Shown one piece after another: positions 34,025 to 42,235 of a stretch of 64,000 nucleotides of DNA. Within the stretch, counting starts at the first letter, position 1; every line of letters starts with the position of its first letter. The DNA is taken from NCBI GenBank assembly GCA_963713625.1, contig CAVQMN010000008.1, positions 620,001 through 684,000 on the forward strand, written 5' to 3'. The position numbers and the translations under genes are program-made. The notes under the pieces were generated by a model. That model ran no database searches and was not told the DNA's origin. It saw only the letters and a program-made list of their open reading frames with translations. The stretch is from Bog-756 sp963713625 (GTDB taxonomy: Bacteria; Actinomycetota; Acidimicrobiia; Acidimicrobiales; RAAP-2).

Positions 34025-35275
34025 CTATTCCAACCGGTCGTCCAGCCAGTCGAAGGTCACCTGCGCCGACAGCCGGATGTTGTCCGACTGGCAGTGGGTG
34101 GAGGCACCGTCGCCGGCCGTGAACACGACCGGGGTGACCGGGCCCTCGACATCGGCGACGAAGGCGTCGAACTGGGACCGGGGCTCGGGCCCCTCGCGAT
34201 CGCCGATCAGGGCCAGCACCGGGCAGCCGATGGCCGACACCGAGCCGTCGAGCCGGTACGAATCCATGGCCTGGCGCCAGGCGTGGAACGAGGGCACACC
34301 GAAGCGGGTACAGATGGCCCCGATCCCCCACTGCATCTGGCGGGGCATGAGGTCCTCGGGTACGCCCATGACGTCCTCGGGCCGGATGTCACGGGACATC
34401 CGGTAGACGTCGGAACCGACCCACGCCTCCATGTACCGGCCCATGTCGACGATCGGTGGATTGGCCACCAGCGCCCTCACCCGCGGGTCGGTCGCCGCAC
34501 TCCGAGCGGCGAAGTACGCGCCGAAACTCTGTCCGGCCAGGGCCAGCCGATCCGGATCGATGTCGAGACGGCCGGTGAGGTGGTCGATGACGGCGCCGAT
34601 CGGCACCTCGTAGTCGGGACGGAAGGTCATCTGCGGGTTCAGCCGCATGCATCCGGGTTGACCGGGTCCGTCGAACACGAACACGTTCCATCCCCGTTCG
34701 GCTCCCGGTGCACCCAGGTGGAAGTAGAGCTCCTCGGCACTGGAGTCGAACCCTCCCACCGCCACCAGGGTGGGCGGCCGCCGACCATCCGACCCGGGGC
34801 CGCCGACGTCCGGGCGCACCAGGTAACCCGGAAGCGACCCACCCTCGTAGGGAACCTCGATCCGTTCCACCGGCGGATGCCGGAGCGAGGCGCCGGCGGC
34901 AAAGCAGGCCTGGCTGCGCTCTCCCATCAGATGCGCGCCGCCACCCACGGCGTCGGCGTAGTACTCGGCCGTCCGGTAGTACGTCGAGGCCCGCAGCAGG
35001 TGGTCCCGGGCACTGACCCGTCGGCCGGCGTCGAGGCACGCCCGTCCCCGCCCCTCCACCCGTCGGGCCAGGCGCTCGAAGGCGAGGGCCCAACTCTGTG
35101 GGCTCCCGTCGGTGATCTCGGCCACGACAGCCAGACACTCGCCCACCGTCGATCCTCCGTAGTCGGCCACTCCCATGGCCCGGATCAGCTGGTAGTCGAA
35201 CTCGTCGTCCCGGAACCCCTCCACGCGGACGGCGCTGCGGACGACATCGGAGTCTTCGAAGGACACGGCACTCAT
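34025..35275 (-). CDS. Alpha/beta hydrolase (FrsA/DUF1100-like)
   Basis: 416 residues. A helical N-terminal region of about 135 residues precedes the hydrolase core, which has VAVGGFDSSAEELYF (oxyanion region), the nucleophile elbow LAGQSFGAYFA, ALIGDREGPEP with a likely catalytic acid, and a late histidine in DGASTHCQSDN. The architecture resembles 2,6-dihydropseudooxynicotine hydrolase and related C-C or ester hydrolases. Substrate not predictable. ATG at 35275 is the start matching the family; the open frame extends further but would cross the divergent nitrilase gene. Confidence 0.82.
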   Translation of the reverse strand: MSAVSFEDSDVVRSAVRVEGFRDDEFDYQLIRAMGVADYGGSTVGECLAVVAEITDGSPQSWALAFERLARRVEGRGRACLDAGRRVSARDHLLRASTYYRTAEYYADAVGGGAHLMGERSQACFAAGASLRHPPVERIEVPYEGGSLPGYLVRPDVGGPGSDGRRPPTLVAVGGFDSSAEELYFHLGAPGAERGWNVFVFDGPGQPGCMRLNPQMTFRPDYEVPIGAVIDHLTGRLDIDPDRLALAGQSFGAYFAARSAATDPRVRALVANPPIVDMGRYMEAWVGSDVYRMSRDIRPEDVMGVPEDLMPRQMQWGIGAICTRFGVPSFHAWRQAMDSYRLDGSVSAIGCPVLALIGDREGPEPRSQFDAFVADVEGPVTPVVFTAGDGASTHCQSDNIRLSAQVTFDWLDDRLE

Positions 35276-35347
35276 TTCTGCTCGGCCCGGGCCCCGGCGT
35301 AGGCCGGCCACGCGGCAACTGCTGGTCATTGTGCCCGAAGACCGGCC

Positions 35348-35353
35348 TACCCT
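35348..35353 (+). promoter_or_regulatory. Putative -10 box (TACCCT) of the nitrilase-family gene
   Basis: TACCCT, five bases before the ATG and with no Shine-Dalgarno sequence. Confidence 0.4.
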
Positions 35354-35358
35354 GTGCC

Positions 35359-36216
35359 ATGCGCGTCGCCGCCGTCCAGACGACAGCTGGACCCGATCGC
35401 CACGAGAACCTCGAAACAGCCGGAGTGCTGGTCGAGGAGGCGGCGAGGGCCGGGGCCTCCCTCGTGGTGCTCCCCGAGTACTTCTCGGTGGCCGGCGATC
35501 CCGACTTCCTGCGCCGGCACGCCGAACCGCTGACCGGTCCCACGCTGTCCTGGGCCTCCCGCCTGGCCCGGCGGACCGGGATCTGGCTTCTGGCCGGCAG
35601 CGTTCCCGAGAAGCCGGCGGACGACGCCGACGACCGGCGTCTGTCCAATGCCAGCTGCCTCGTCGGCCCCACCGGAACCGTCGAGGCGGTCTACCGGAAG
35701 GTCCACCTGTTCGACACGACGGTGGAAGGTGCCGACTTCTGTGAGTCGGCCACCATGGCGCCCGGTCACGACCTGGTGGTGTCCCCACTGGTCGCTCCGT
35801 CGGGCCTGTCGCCCCGGCCCGGAGGGGTGGACCAGGTGCTCGGACTCTCACTCTGTTACGACCTCCGCTTTCCGGAGATGTACCGGATCATGACCCTGCG
35901 GGGGGCCACGGTCATGGCCGTTCCCGCCGCGTTCACCACGGCCACCGGACCGGCCCATTGGGAGCTACTGCTGCGAGCCCGGGCCGTCGAGAACCAGGTC
36001 TTCGTCATCGGCGCCGGGCAGGTCGGACACCTGCCGGTCGGGATGCCCCACTGCCACGGCCATTCCATGATCGTCGACCCCTGGGGCTCGATCCTGGCCG
36101 AGCGGTCCGAGGCCGGGCCCGGCGTGGTCATCGCCGACCTCGACACCGGGCGGCAGCAGAAGATCCGGTCTGACCTGCCGGTTTTGGCGAATCGCCGTCC
36201 CGACGCCTACCGTTAG
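35359..36216 (+). CDS. Carbon-nitrogen hydrolase (nitrilase superfamily, deaminated-glutathione-amidase-like)
   Basis: 285 residues with the complete Glu-Lys-Cys triad: Glu40 in LVVLPEYFS, Lys114 in YRKVHLFD and Cys166 in LSLCYDLRFPEMY. The last motif is typical of the Nit1/Nit2 branch, which includes deaminated glutathione amidase and omega-amidase. The start at 35359 is preferred because homology begins at MRVAAVQ and TACCCT lies five bases upstream, so the mRNA is probably leaderless. The next alpha/beta hydrolase follows on the same strand. Confidence 0.9.
   Translation: MRVAAVQTTAGPDRHENLETAGVLVEEAARAGASLVVLPEYFSVAGDPDFLRRHAEPLTGPTLSWASRLARRTGIWLLAGSVPEKPADDADDRRLSNASCLVGPTGTVEAVYRKVHLFDTTVEGADFCESATMAPGHDLVVSPLVAPSGLSPRPGGVDQVLGLSLCYDLRFPEMYRIMTLRGATVMAVPAAFTTATGPAHWELLLRARAVENQVFVIGAGQVGHLPVGMPHCHGHSMIVDPWGSILAERSEAGPGVVIADLDTGRQQKIRSDLPVLANRRPDAYR
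36208..36213 (+). promoter_or_regulatory. TACCGT box at the end of the nitrilase gene
   Basis: TACCGT overlaps the last codons of the nitrilase gene and lies seven bases before an ATG that opens a 29-codon frame. It could drive the following hydrolase. Confidence 0.25.
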
Positions 36217-36297
36217 CCGGATGACGAAACGGCCCCGATGTGGGAACATGGGTGTACTGAGTCATCGGAACCGGGGGGTATCGGGGGCATGGGGGGC

Positions 36298-37173
36298 ATG
36301 GGGGAAGTGAAAGGCGCAGACGCTTCTGCTGTCGCGGCGCCGTTTGAAGTCGGCGTGTTGGACGTGGAGGGCTCGCAGCTCTACTACGAGATACACGGGC
36401 ACGGTCCACGCGTCCTGGTGTTCATCCACGGGATCCTGATGGACTCCAACATGAACCGTCGATTGGCCACCGATCTGGCCGCCACCGGTCACCGCGTGAT
36501 CCTCCTCGATATGCCCGGCCACGGGCTGTCGGAGCGACCCAAGCGGGCGTCGTTCCACCGGATGGACACCTACGCCGAGCACGTGGTGGCGCTCCTCGAC
36601 CACCTCGGGATCGAACGGGCCGTGGTCGGTGGGGTCTCGCTGGGGGCCAACGTGAGCCTGCTGGTGGCCGCTCAGGCCCCCGAGCGGCTCCAGGGCATGG
36701 TGCTGGAGATGCCGGTACTGGAGTGGGCCGTCCCGGCCGCGGCGATCACCTTCGTGCCCATGCTGTTCGCCGTCCATTTCGCCCGCCCGCTGGTCCGAAA
36801 GACCGCGTCGCTCTTCCGGCGCCTGCCCCGCACCGGCATCGGTGCCCTCGACAGCGCCATGAACTCACTGTCCAACGATCCGGTGGAGACGGCCGCCGTC
36901 CTGCACGGGATCCTGGCCGGCCCCATCGCCCCGACGGTCAACCAGCGGGCGGCCATGGACATACCGGCCCTCGTGATCGGGCACCGGGTGGACCGGATCC
37001 ACCCGTTCCACGATGCCGAACAGCTGGCCCGTCGGCTTCCGCAGGGGCGGCTGGTCCAGGCCAACTCGGTGCTCGAACTGCGGGTGCACCCCGAGCGGCT
37101 GACCGGTGAGATCGCCAACTTCTTGGACGAGGTGTGGGAGTCGCCCGCCGAGTCGGGCCGGAAAGTCGGCTGA
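36298..37173 (+). CDS. Alpha/beta hydrolase
   Basis: 291 residues with this start. Oxyanion motif FIHGILMDSNMNRRL, strand-turn LLDMPGHGLSERP, nucleophile elbow GGVSLGANVS with the serine near residue 113, and a C-terminal histidine in LRVHPERLTGEI. A helical lid region lies around 150-210. Likely esterase or lipase; no specific substrate. The start is uncertain: in-frame ATGs at 36289 and 36298 and a GTG at 36307 all have G-rich leaders. A 29-codon frame from 36221 ends overlapping that GTG. Confidence 0.82.
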   Translation: MGEVKGADASAVAAPFEVGVLDVEGSQLYYEIHGHGPRVLVFIHGILMDSNMNRRLATDLAATGHRVILLDMPGHGLSERPKRASFHRMDTYAEHVVALLDHLGIERAVVGGVSLGANVSLLVAAQAPERLQGMVLEMPVLEWAVPAAAITFVPMLFAVHFARPLVRKTASLFRRLPRTGIGALDSAMNSLSNDPVETAAVLHGILAGPIAPTVNQRAAMDIPALVIGHRVDRIHPFHDAEQLARRLPQGRLVQANSVLELRVHPERLTGEIANFLDEVWESPAESGRKVG

Positions 37174-37197
37174 GCGGCAACCCGCCTGGCCCGCCGT

Positions 37198-37623
37198 TCA
37201 GTCCTCGAGGTCCGGCCGCCGGTTGCGCTTGCGTTCCGACAGCTGCCGCTTTTCCTGCAGACGCCGCTCCTTCGCCCCCCGGGACGGTCGCGTGGGCCGG
37301 CGTGGCTTGTCGACATGGAGTGCGTCGGCCACCCGGGCCCGGAACCGATCGACGGCCAGCTGCCGGTTCCTGAGCTGGGACCGCTCGTCGTCGACCCCGA
37401 TCCTGATCTCCGGACCTAGGCGCTCGAGCAGCCGGGCCCGTTGCCTGGGTCCGAGGCTCGGTGATCCGGCCACATCGAAGCGGAGCTCGACCCGGGTACT
37501 CACCTTGTTGGCGTGCTGTCCCCCGGGACCGCCGCTCGGGCTGAACCGGAACTGGAGCTCGGACAAGGGAATGGTCAGGTGCGGGGTGACGACGACCCGG
37601 CCTCCGTCGTCCGTGGGCACCAT
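37198..37623 (-). CDS. arfB: Peptidyl-tRNA hydrolase ArfB (rescue of stalled ribosomes)
   Basis: 141 residues, class I release-factor domain without codon-recognition domain. The hydrolysis motif GGQ is in SPSGGPGGQHANKVSTRVEL, followed by a basic C-terminal tail (RLQEKRQLSERKRNRRPD) that enters the empty mRNA channel. ATG at 37623 starts two bases after the stop codon of the upstream FAH-family gene, indicating translational coupling. No tmRNA gene lies in the window. Confidence 0.93.
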   Translation of the reverse strand: MVPTDDGGRVVVTPHLTIPLSELQFRFSPSGGPGGQHANKVSTRVELRFDVAGSPSLGPRQRARLLERLGPEIRIGVDDERSQLRNRQLAVDRFRARVADALHVDKPRRPTRPSRGAKERRLQEKRQLSERKRNRRPDLED

Positions 37624-37625
37624 GG

Positions 37626-38504
37626 TCACCGGGTCCGATCGTCGTCCGTGGCCGGTTCGTCGACCACCGGATTGGTCAGCTCGCCCACGCCTTCGACCCG
37701 TACGGTGACCGAGTCGCCGGCCGCCAGCCACCGCGGCGGGTCCTCGCCGGCCGCCACACCGGCCGGCGTTCCCGTGGTGATCAGCATCCCGACCTCGAGG
37801 GTGAAGGCGGCCGACAGGTGCTCGATCATCTCCGCGCAGGAAAAGATCATGTCGGCGGTGGTGCCGTCCTGGCGGAGCTCGCCGTTCACCCAGGTCCGGA
37901 TGACCAGCGCCTGCGGATCACCGATCTCGTCGGCCGTCACGATGGCCGGTCCGGTGGGGCCATGGGTGTCGAATCCCTTCCCCATCATCATGGTCGGGGT
38001 CCGCCACTGCCAGTCCCGCACGCTGACATCGTTGACCACGGTGAAGCCGGCCACCACCTCGAGGGCGTGCTCGGCGGGCACGTGCCGGCAGCGCCGCCCC
38101 ACGACCATGCCCAGCTCGCCTTCGTAATCGACCGATGAGGAGACCCGCGGGATCTCGATGGCCTGCCCCGGTCCCACCACGCAGGTCGGCTGCTTCGAGA
38201 ACCACGTCTGGAACTCGGGGCGGTCGTGACCGAGCTCGGCGATGTGGGCACCGTAATTGCGGGCGATGGCCAGAAAGGATGGGGGGTGGCGCACGGGTGC
38301 GGTCAGTTCGACCTCCCCCACCGCCACCCGCCGGGCCCGACCGGTCGGCGCCGTCCGCAACGCGTCCTGCGCGTCCCGGCCCAGGGCCAGCAGGGCCACC
38401 ATGTCACCGGGGAGCCCGATCACCGGATCGGTGAGATCCACGATCTCCTCGCCGACCACCAGGCCGGTCCGCGGGGTTCCGTCGAGCATGCTCACCAGTC
38501 GCAC
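37626..38504 (-). CDS. Fumarylacetoacetate hydrolase-family protein
   Basis: 292 residues. Metal-binding and active-site motifs: VDYEGELGMVVGRRC, NDVSVRDWQWRTP, GKGFDTHGPTGPAIV and ITTGTPAGVA, typical of the FAHD1/ureidoglycolate lyase/2-hydroxyhepta-2,4-diene-dioate isomerase group. It probably acts on a beta-diketo acid. GTG start without ribosome binding site, with TAGGTT seven bases upstream. It overlaps in regulation with arfB downstream and is divergent from an SDR gene 43 bases away. Confidence 0.88.
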   Translation of the reverse strand: MRLVSMLDGTPRTGLVVGEEIVDLTDPVIGLPGDMVALLALGRDAQDALRTAPTGRARRVAVGEVELTAPVRHPPSFLAIARNYGAHIAELGHDRPEFQTWFSKQPTCVVGPGQAIEIPRVSSSVDYEGELGMVVGRRCRHVPAEHALEVVAGFTVVNDVSVRDWQWRTPTMMMGKGFDTHGPTGPAIVTADEIGDPQALVIRTWVNGELRQDGTTADMIFSCAEMIEHLSAAFTLEVGMLITTGTPAGVAAGEDPPRWLAAGDSVTVRVEGVGELTNPVVDEPATDDDRTR

Positions 38505-38511
38505 GGCCCAG

Positions 38512-38517
38512 AACCTA
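38512..38517 (-). promoter_or_regulatory. Putative -10 box (TAGGTT) of the FAH-family gene
   Basis: TAGGTT on the minus strand, seven bases before the GTG. It lies in the 43-base divergent gap shared with the SDR gene. Confidence 0.4.
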
Positions 38518-38535
38518 CTGGGCCACGGCCGGTCC

Positions 38536-38541
38536 TACACT
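38536..38541 (+). promoter_or_regulatory. Putative -10 box (TACACT) of the SDR gene
   Basis: TACACT, six bases before the SDR ATG. The two divergent -10 boxes are only 18 bases apart, so both promoters must overlap. Confidence 0.45.
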
Positions 38542-38547
38542 CGGGCC

Positions 38548-39318
38548 ATGTCCGGTCCAGCCCCGTCCTCTTCCACCGCACGAGATACCGCCTTCGTAGG
38601 GCAGACGGTGCTCATCACCGGCTCATCGTCGGGAATCGGTGCCGCCACCGCGCAGCAGTTCGCCGCCTCGGGGGCGACCGTGGTCATCAACTCGTCGAGG
38701 TCGGCGGAGGCGGGCCGCGCTCTGGCCGCCGAGCTCCCGGATGCCAGCTACGTGCAGGCCGACGTGTCCGACGAGCACCAGGCCCGACAGCTCATCGACG
38801 AGGTGGTGGCCCGCCACGGCCGTCTCGATGTGCTGGTCAACAACGCGGGAACCACCGAGGTCATCTCCCACGCCGACCTCGAGGGCGCATCCCCCGACGT
38901 GTGGCGACGCATCTTCGACGTCAACGTCATCGGCACCTGGCAGGTCACGGTGGCCGCCGTCGACCACCTGCGCTCCGGAGGACAGGGTCAGATCATCAAC
39001 GTCTCCTCGGTGGCCGGCGAGCGGCCGACCGGAAGTTCGATCCCCTACGCCTGCTCGAAGGCGGCGGTCAGCCACCTGACCAGGCTGCTGGCCAACACGC
39101 TCGGGCCCGACATCCGGGTCAACGCCGTTGCCCCCGGCCTGGTCGACACGCCCTGGACGGCGGACTGGGACTTCGTGCGGGAGTTCGTCACGGCCCAGGC
39201 CCCGCTGCAGCGCACGGCCAGTCCCGAGGACGTGGCCGAGGTCATCCTCGGGTTGGCCCGGGCCCGCTATGTCACCGGCGAGGTCGTGCTGGTTGACGGC
39301 GGGCTCCATCTCCGCTGA
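38548..39318 (+). CDS. Short-chain dehydrogenase/reductase
   Basis: 256 residues, classical SDR. Cofactor motif TGSSSGIGAA near the N-terminus, VNNAGTTEV, catalytic serine in NVSSVAGER, YxxxK in YACSKAAVSHL, then the PG motif in VAPGLVDTPW. The residue after the second beta strand is NSSRS, suggesting NADP(H). Start ATG fits the family, with TACACT six bases upstream and no ribosome binding site. Substrate unknown. It is divergent from the FAH-family gene, so the two may act in one catabolic route. Confidence 0.9.
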   Translation: MSGPAPSSSTARDTAFVGQTVLITGSSSGIGAATAQQFAASGATVVINSSRSAEAGRALAAELPDASYVQADVSDEHQARQLIDEVVARHGRLDVLVNNAGTTEVISHADLEGASPDVWRRIFDVNVIGTWQVTVAAVDHLRSGGQGQIINVSSVAGERPTGSSIPYACSKAAVSHLTRLLANTLGPDIRVNAVAPGLVDTPWTADWDFVREFVTAQAPLQRTASPEDVAEVILGLARARYVTGEVVLVDGGLHLR

Positions 39319-39373
39319 AGGAAGCGCCCGGCGGCGTGGGCCCGGTCGGGACAGCGGGCCCGGACGGCCGGGG

Positions 39374-39931
39374 TCAGCCCCCGACCGCTCTCCCCGACTC
39401 CCACTGCTGGCGGCCCAGCCTCCAGATGCCGTGGGCCGTCTCGGGGAAGCTCGACAGCACCCGCTGGTCGAGGAAGGTCAGACCGACCCGGCGGGCGACC
39501 GCCTGTGAGCGTTCGTTCTCGGGAAGGATCACGCTGAACACCTCGTCCACACCCACGACCTCGAAGGCGTAGGCGATCGACCGTTGGGCCGCCTCGGTGG
39601 CATACCCCCTCCCCCAGTAGGTGGGATGGAGCGTCCATCCCACCTCCATGCCCGGCCAGTCGGGGAGTTCGGGCAAGTGGAGGCCCGCCCGACCCACAAA
39701 GTTCCCACTCGACCGCTCGGTCACCGCCCACTGCCCCGAGCCCCGCAGTTCCCACTGGCCCCGCCACTGGGCCATCCCCCTCCAGGCATCGCTGCGCGAA
39801 TAGGTCCTCGGCAGGCGCAGCGATCTCCGCACCTCGGGGTGCAACAACATGTCGGTGTAGACGTCGAGGTCCGACTCCTCGAGGGGTCGCAGGGTCAGTC
39901 GATCGGTCTCGAGTGTCGGACACGCGGTCAT
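39374..39931 (-). CDS. GNAT-family N-acetyltransferase (RimJ/RimL type)
   Basis: 185 residues. LETDRLTLRPLEESDLD opens the protein as in RimJ/RimL, VGRAGLHL and GMEVGWTLHPTYWGRGYATEAAQ form the acetyl-CoA site (RGYATE), and NERSQAVARRVGL follows. Acetylates an amine, possibly a protein N-terminus; substrate unknown. Last 60 residues end in a short basic tail. Convergent with the SDR gene. Confidence 0.9.
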   Translation of the reverse strand: MTACPTLETDRLTLRPLEESDLDVYTDMLLHPEVRRSLRLPRTYSRSDAWRGMAQWRGQWELRGSGQWAVTERSSGNFVGRAGLHLPELPDWPGMEVGWTLHPTYWGRGYATEAAQRSIAYAFEVVGVDEVFSVILPENERSQAVARRVGLTFLDQRVLSSFPETAHGIWRLGRQQWESGRAVGG

Positions 39932-39969
39932 CGGGTCACCGGATCAGCGGCGCGACGGCAACGGCGGCG

Positions 39970-40407
39970 TCATGCGAACGTGGTGTCGATGGTCAGACCG
40001 GCCCGCAGGGTTCGGGTCACCGGCGTCCGGTCGGCGATCTCGGCCAACCGATGCCGTTGCTCGACGGAGAGGTCGGCGGACACGGTGACGGTGCGCTCGA
40101 TCCGCTCCACCTTGGTGGCACCGTCCCCGGTGCGCAACAGCCGGGCCCGTACCGTCACCTCACCCAGGCCCCATCCCTTCCGGTTGGCGTACATCCGCAA
40201 GGTCGCCGCCGTGCACTGCACCAGCGCCGACAGGAGCAGCTGGTACGGGTTGGGCCCTTCGTCGTCGCCTCCCACCTCGGGGCCCTCGTCGGCCACGAAG
40301 TGGTGGCGACCGGCGCGGATCTCCCCCCGGTAGCCGTCAGTGCTGGTCACCGACACCATGGCGATCGGTTGCTCTCCTTCGACCGGTGCGGCCTTGGCCG
40401 CGGTCAT
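39970..40407 (-). CDS. OsmC-family protein lacking the second catalytic cysteine
   Basis: 145 residues. The first conserved cysteine is present (Cys65 in LSALVQCTAATLRMYANRKGW). The CPV motif expected near residue 128 reads RTPVTRTL, so the second cysteine of the peroxidase pair is a threonine. Classical OsmC/Ohr thiol peroxidase activity is therefore doubtful, or a different resolving thiol is used. ATG at 40407 was preferred because homology begins soon after; an upstream in-frame start would add a basic extension. Confidence 0.85.
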   Translation of the reverse strand: MTAAKAAPVEGEQPIAMVSVTSTDGYRGEIRAGRHHFVADEGPEVGGDDEGPNPYQLLLSALVQCTAATLRMYANRKGWGLGEVTVRARLLRTGDGATKVERIERTVTVSADLSVEQRHRLAEIADRTPVTRTLRAGLTIDTTFA

Positions 40408-40512
40408 CGGCGCCCACGGCCCGGCCGGCCGTCGGTTCTTCCCATGACCCACAGCCCCTGCTCGTCCATCCCGACTTCGTAGCACCGAAACAGGCGATGG
40501 CGTAACAGGTCC

Positions 40513-41457
40513 GTGAAATTTTCGGATCCTCCAGCCACGATGGGCCGAGATGCCCTACTCAGCCGGTGTTCACCGTGCCACAGTGGTCCCGTGGGTACGG
40601 TGACCAGGCCCGAGAGGTGGAACCAGCAACGGAGCACGGGCAGGTCGGGGTCCGCGGCCCGTCGGCCATTCCTCAGCACCGACGCGTGGATCATGGTGGC
40701 TGCCGTCGTCGCCCCGATCGCCGTCGCCGCCGCCCTCATCCCCTGGCGCACCCAGCTCGACAGTGGTGACACCGCCCTCTTCCTCGTGGTGGTCATCGTG
40801 GCCGTGGCCAGTACCGGCCGTCGGTTGGCGGCGGCCACCGCCGCGCTCGTCTCCGCGCTGTCCTTCGATTTCTTTCTCACCCGTCCGTACCAGTCGTTCC
40901 GGATCCACCGCCACACCGACCTGATCACCGAGATCTTGTTGTTGGTGGTGGGGCTGGCCGTCGGTGAGCTGGCCGCCCGTGGACGTCGTCACCGAGACGC
41001 GGCCTGGCAGGGCCGGCACCAGATGGCCATCCTCCACTCGGTCACCGAGCTGGCCGCCACCGGCAAGGACCCACAGGTGGTGGTGGCCACCGCCGCCAGT
41101 CAGCTCATCGAGCTCCTCTTCCTGCGCGACTGCCGGTTCACCGCCCACGGCGACGACAGAGCCGTGGCCCGGGTGACACCGGACGGAAACGTCACCGTGG
41201 GCCAGGAGTTATGGTCGACCGGCGACCTCGGGCTGCCTCGCAACGTGGATCTCCCGGTGCGGAGCGGTGGCTGGCTGCTCGGGCATTTCCTGCTCACCCC
41301 CACGCCGGGCCGGCCCGTACCCGCCGACCGGCTGTTGGTGGCCGTGGCCATCGCCGACCAGGTGGGTGTGGCCCTGGCCGCCGAGGACGCGCCCCGTGGC
41401 TATGCCACCGCCGGCGCACCCCACCGGGCCCCCGGTTCCGACGAGCCCGAGCGGTGA
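40513..41457 (+). CDS. DUF4118 membrane protein with GAF-like domain, no kinase
   Basis: 314 residues from the GTG used here; a GTG at 40591 is a plausible shorter start. Three or four membrane segments (about 58-150) match the DUF4118 module of KdpD (LSFDFFLTRPYQSFRIHRHTDLITEILLLVVG). A cytoplasmic GAF-like domain follows (about 165-295). The protein ends before any histidine-kinase region. It sits two genes outside the kdp operon and looks like a KdpD sensor fragment; its signalling partner is not evident. Confidence 0.8.
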   Translation: MKFSDPPATMGRDALLSRCSPCHSGPVGTVTRPERWNQQRSTGRSGSAARRPFLSTDAWIMVAAVVAPIAVAAALIPWRTQLDSGDTALFLVVVIVAVASTGRRLAAATAALVSALSFDFFLTRPYQSFRIHRHTDLITEILLLVVGLAVGELAARGRRHRDAAWQGRHQMAILHSVTELAATGKDPQVVVATAASQLIELLFLRDCRFTAHGDDRAVARVTPDGNVTVGQELWSTGDLGLPRNVDLPVRSGGWLLGHFLLTPTPGRPVPADRLLVAVAIADQVGVALAAEDAPRGYATAGAPHRAPGSDEPER

Positions 41458-41539
41458 AGGGCGGGGTGGCCGGGGCCGCCCGGGCCCGAACCGACCGGCA
41501 TCACGAGTAGCGACGACCCCGATCCGGTCACGCCCACGC

Positions 41540-42178
41540 ATGCATGCCGGGGACCGTCAGTCCCCGCACCGGTCGATCGGGGCCCGGCCGCCGGCGGGGA
41601 CGGACCCGTTCCCCACCCGACCGCGGACCACCCTCGCCGTGCTGGTGGTGTTGGCCGGTGCCGTCGTCCTGGGCGCCTGTGGAAGCGGGGCCACCACTGC
41701 TCCGTCCACCACGACGACGTCCGCCGCGACGTCCAGCGCCTCACCGGGCCCCTCGACCACCCTCACGCACGCCTCCATCTCCCGGCAGGTGATCTCCGCC
41801 TACGGCGTCATGTGGTCCGACCTGGTGGTGGCGGCCACGACCTCCGACTTCCAATCGCCGCTGCTGGCCCAACACGCCACCGGCGAGGCCCACACCCTCC
41901 TGGTGCAGGGCCTGGCCCGCGACCAGCTCCACGACATCGTCACCCGAGGGGTGACCTCCCACCACCCCGAGGTCACCTCGCTCTCGCCGAGGGCGGACCC
42001 GACCCATGCCGTGATCACCGACTGTTTCGACGACTCGCGCTGGATCGAGTACACCACCGACGGGAAACGGGCCAGGAACAACCCGGGGGGCAAGCGCGCC
42101 ACCACCGCCGACCTGGTCAAGACCGACGGCATCTGGAAGGTCAGCCAGCTGACCATCGGGGCCACCGGCACCTGCTGA
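41540..42178 (+). CDS. Putative lipoprotein
   Basis: 212 residues. After about 45 hydrophilic residues a hydrophobic stretch ends in a lipobox (VVLGAC), giving a lipid-anchored exported protein. A Thr/Ser-rich spacer follows, then a compact domain of about 130 residues with DCFDDSRWIEYTT and a final GIWKVSQLTIGATGTC, resembling NTF2-like exported domains. Two late cysteines may pair. Convergent with the end of the kdp operon. Function unknown. Confidence 0.75.
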   Translation: MHAGDRQSPHRSIGARPPAGTDPFPTRPRTTLAVLVVLAGAVVLGACGSGATTAPSTTTTSAATSSASPGPSTTLTHASISRQVISAYGVMWSDLVVAATTSDFQSPLLAQHATGEAHTLLVQGLARDQLHDIVTRGVTSHHPEVTSLSPRADPTHAVITDCFDDSRWIEYTTDGKRARNNPGGKRATTADLVKTDGIWKVSQLTIGATGTC

Positions 42179-42235
42179 ACGGCACCTCCCGCCACCGGCC
42201 GCTCTCCTGGACACCGCCGTGACCGGTACCGCTCA

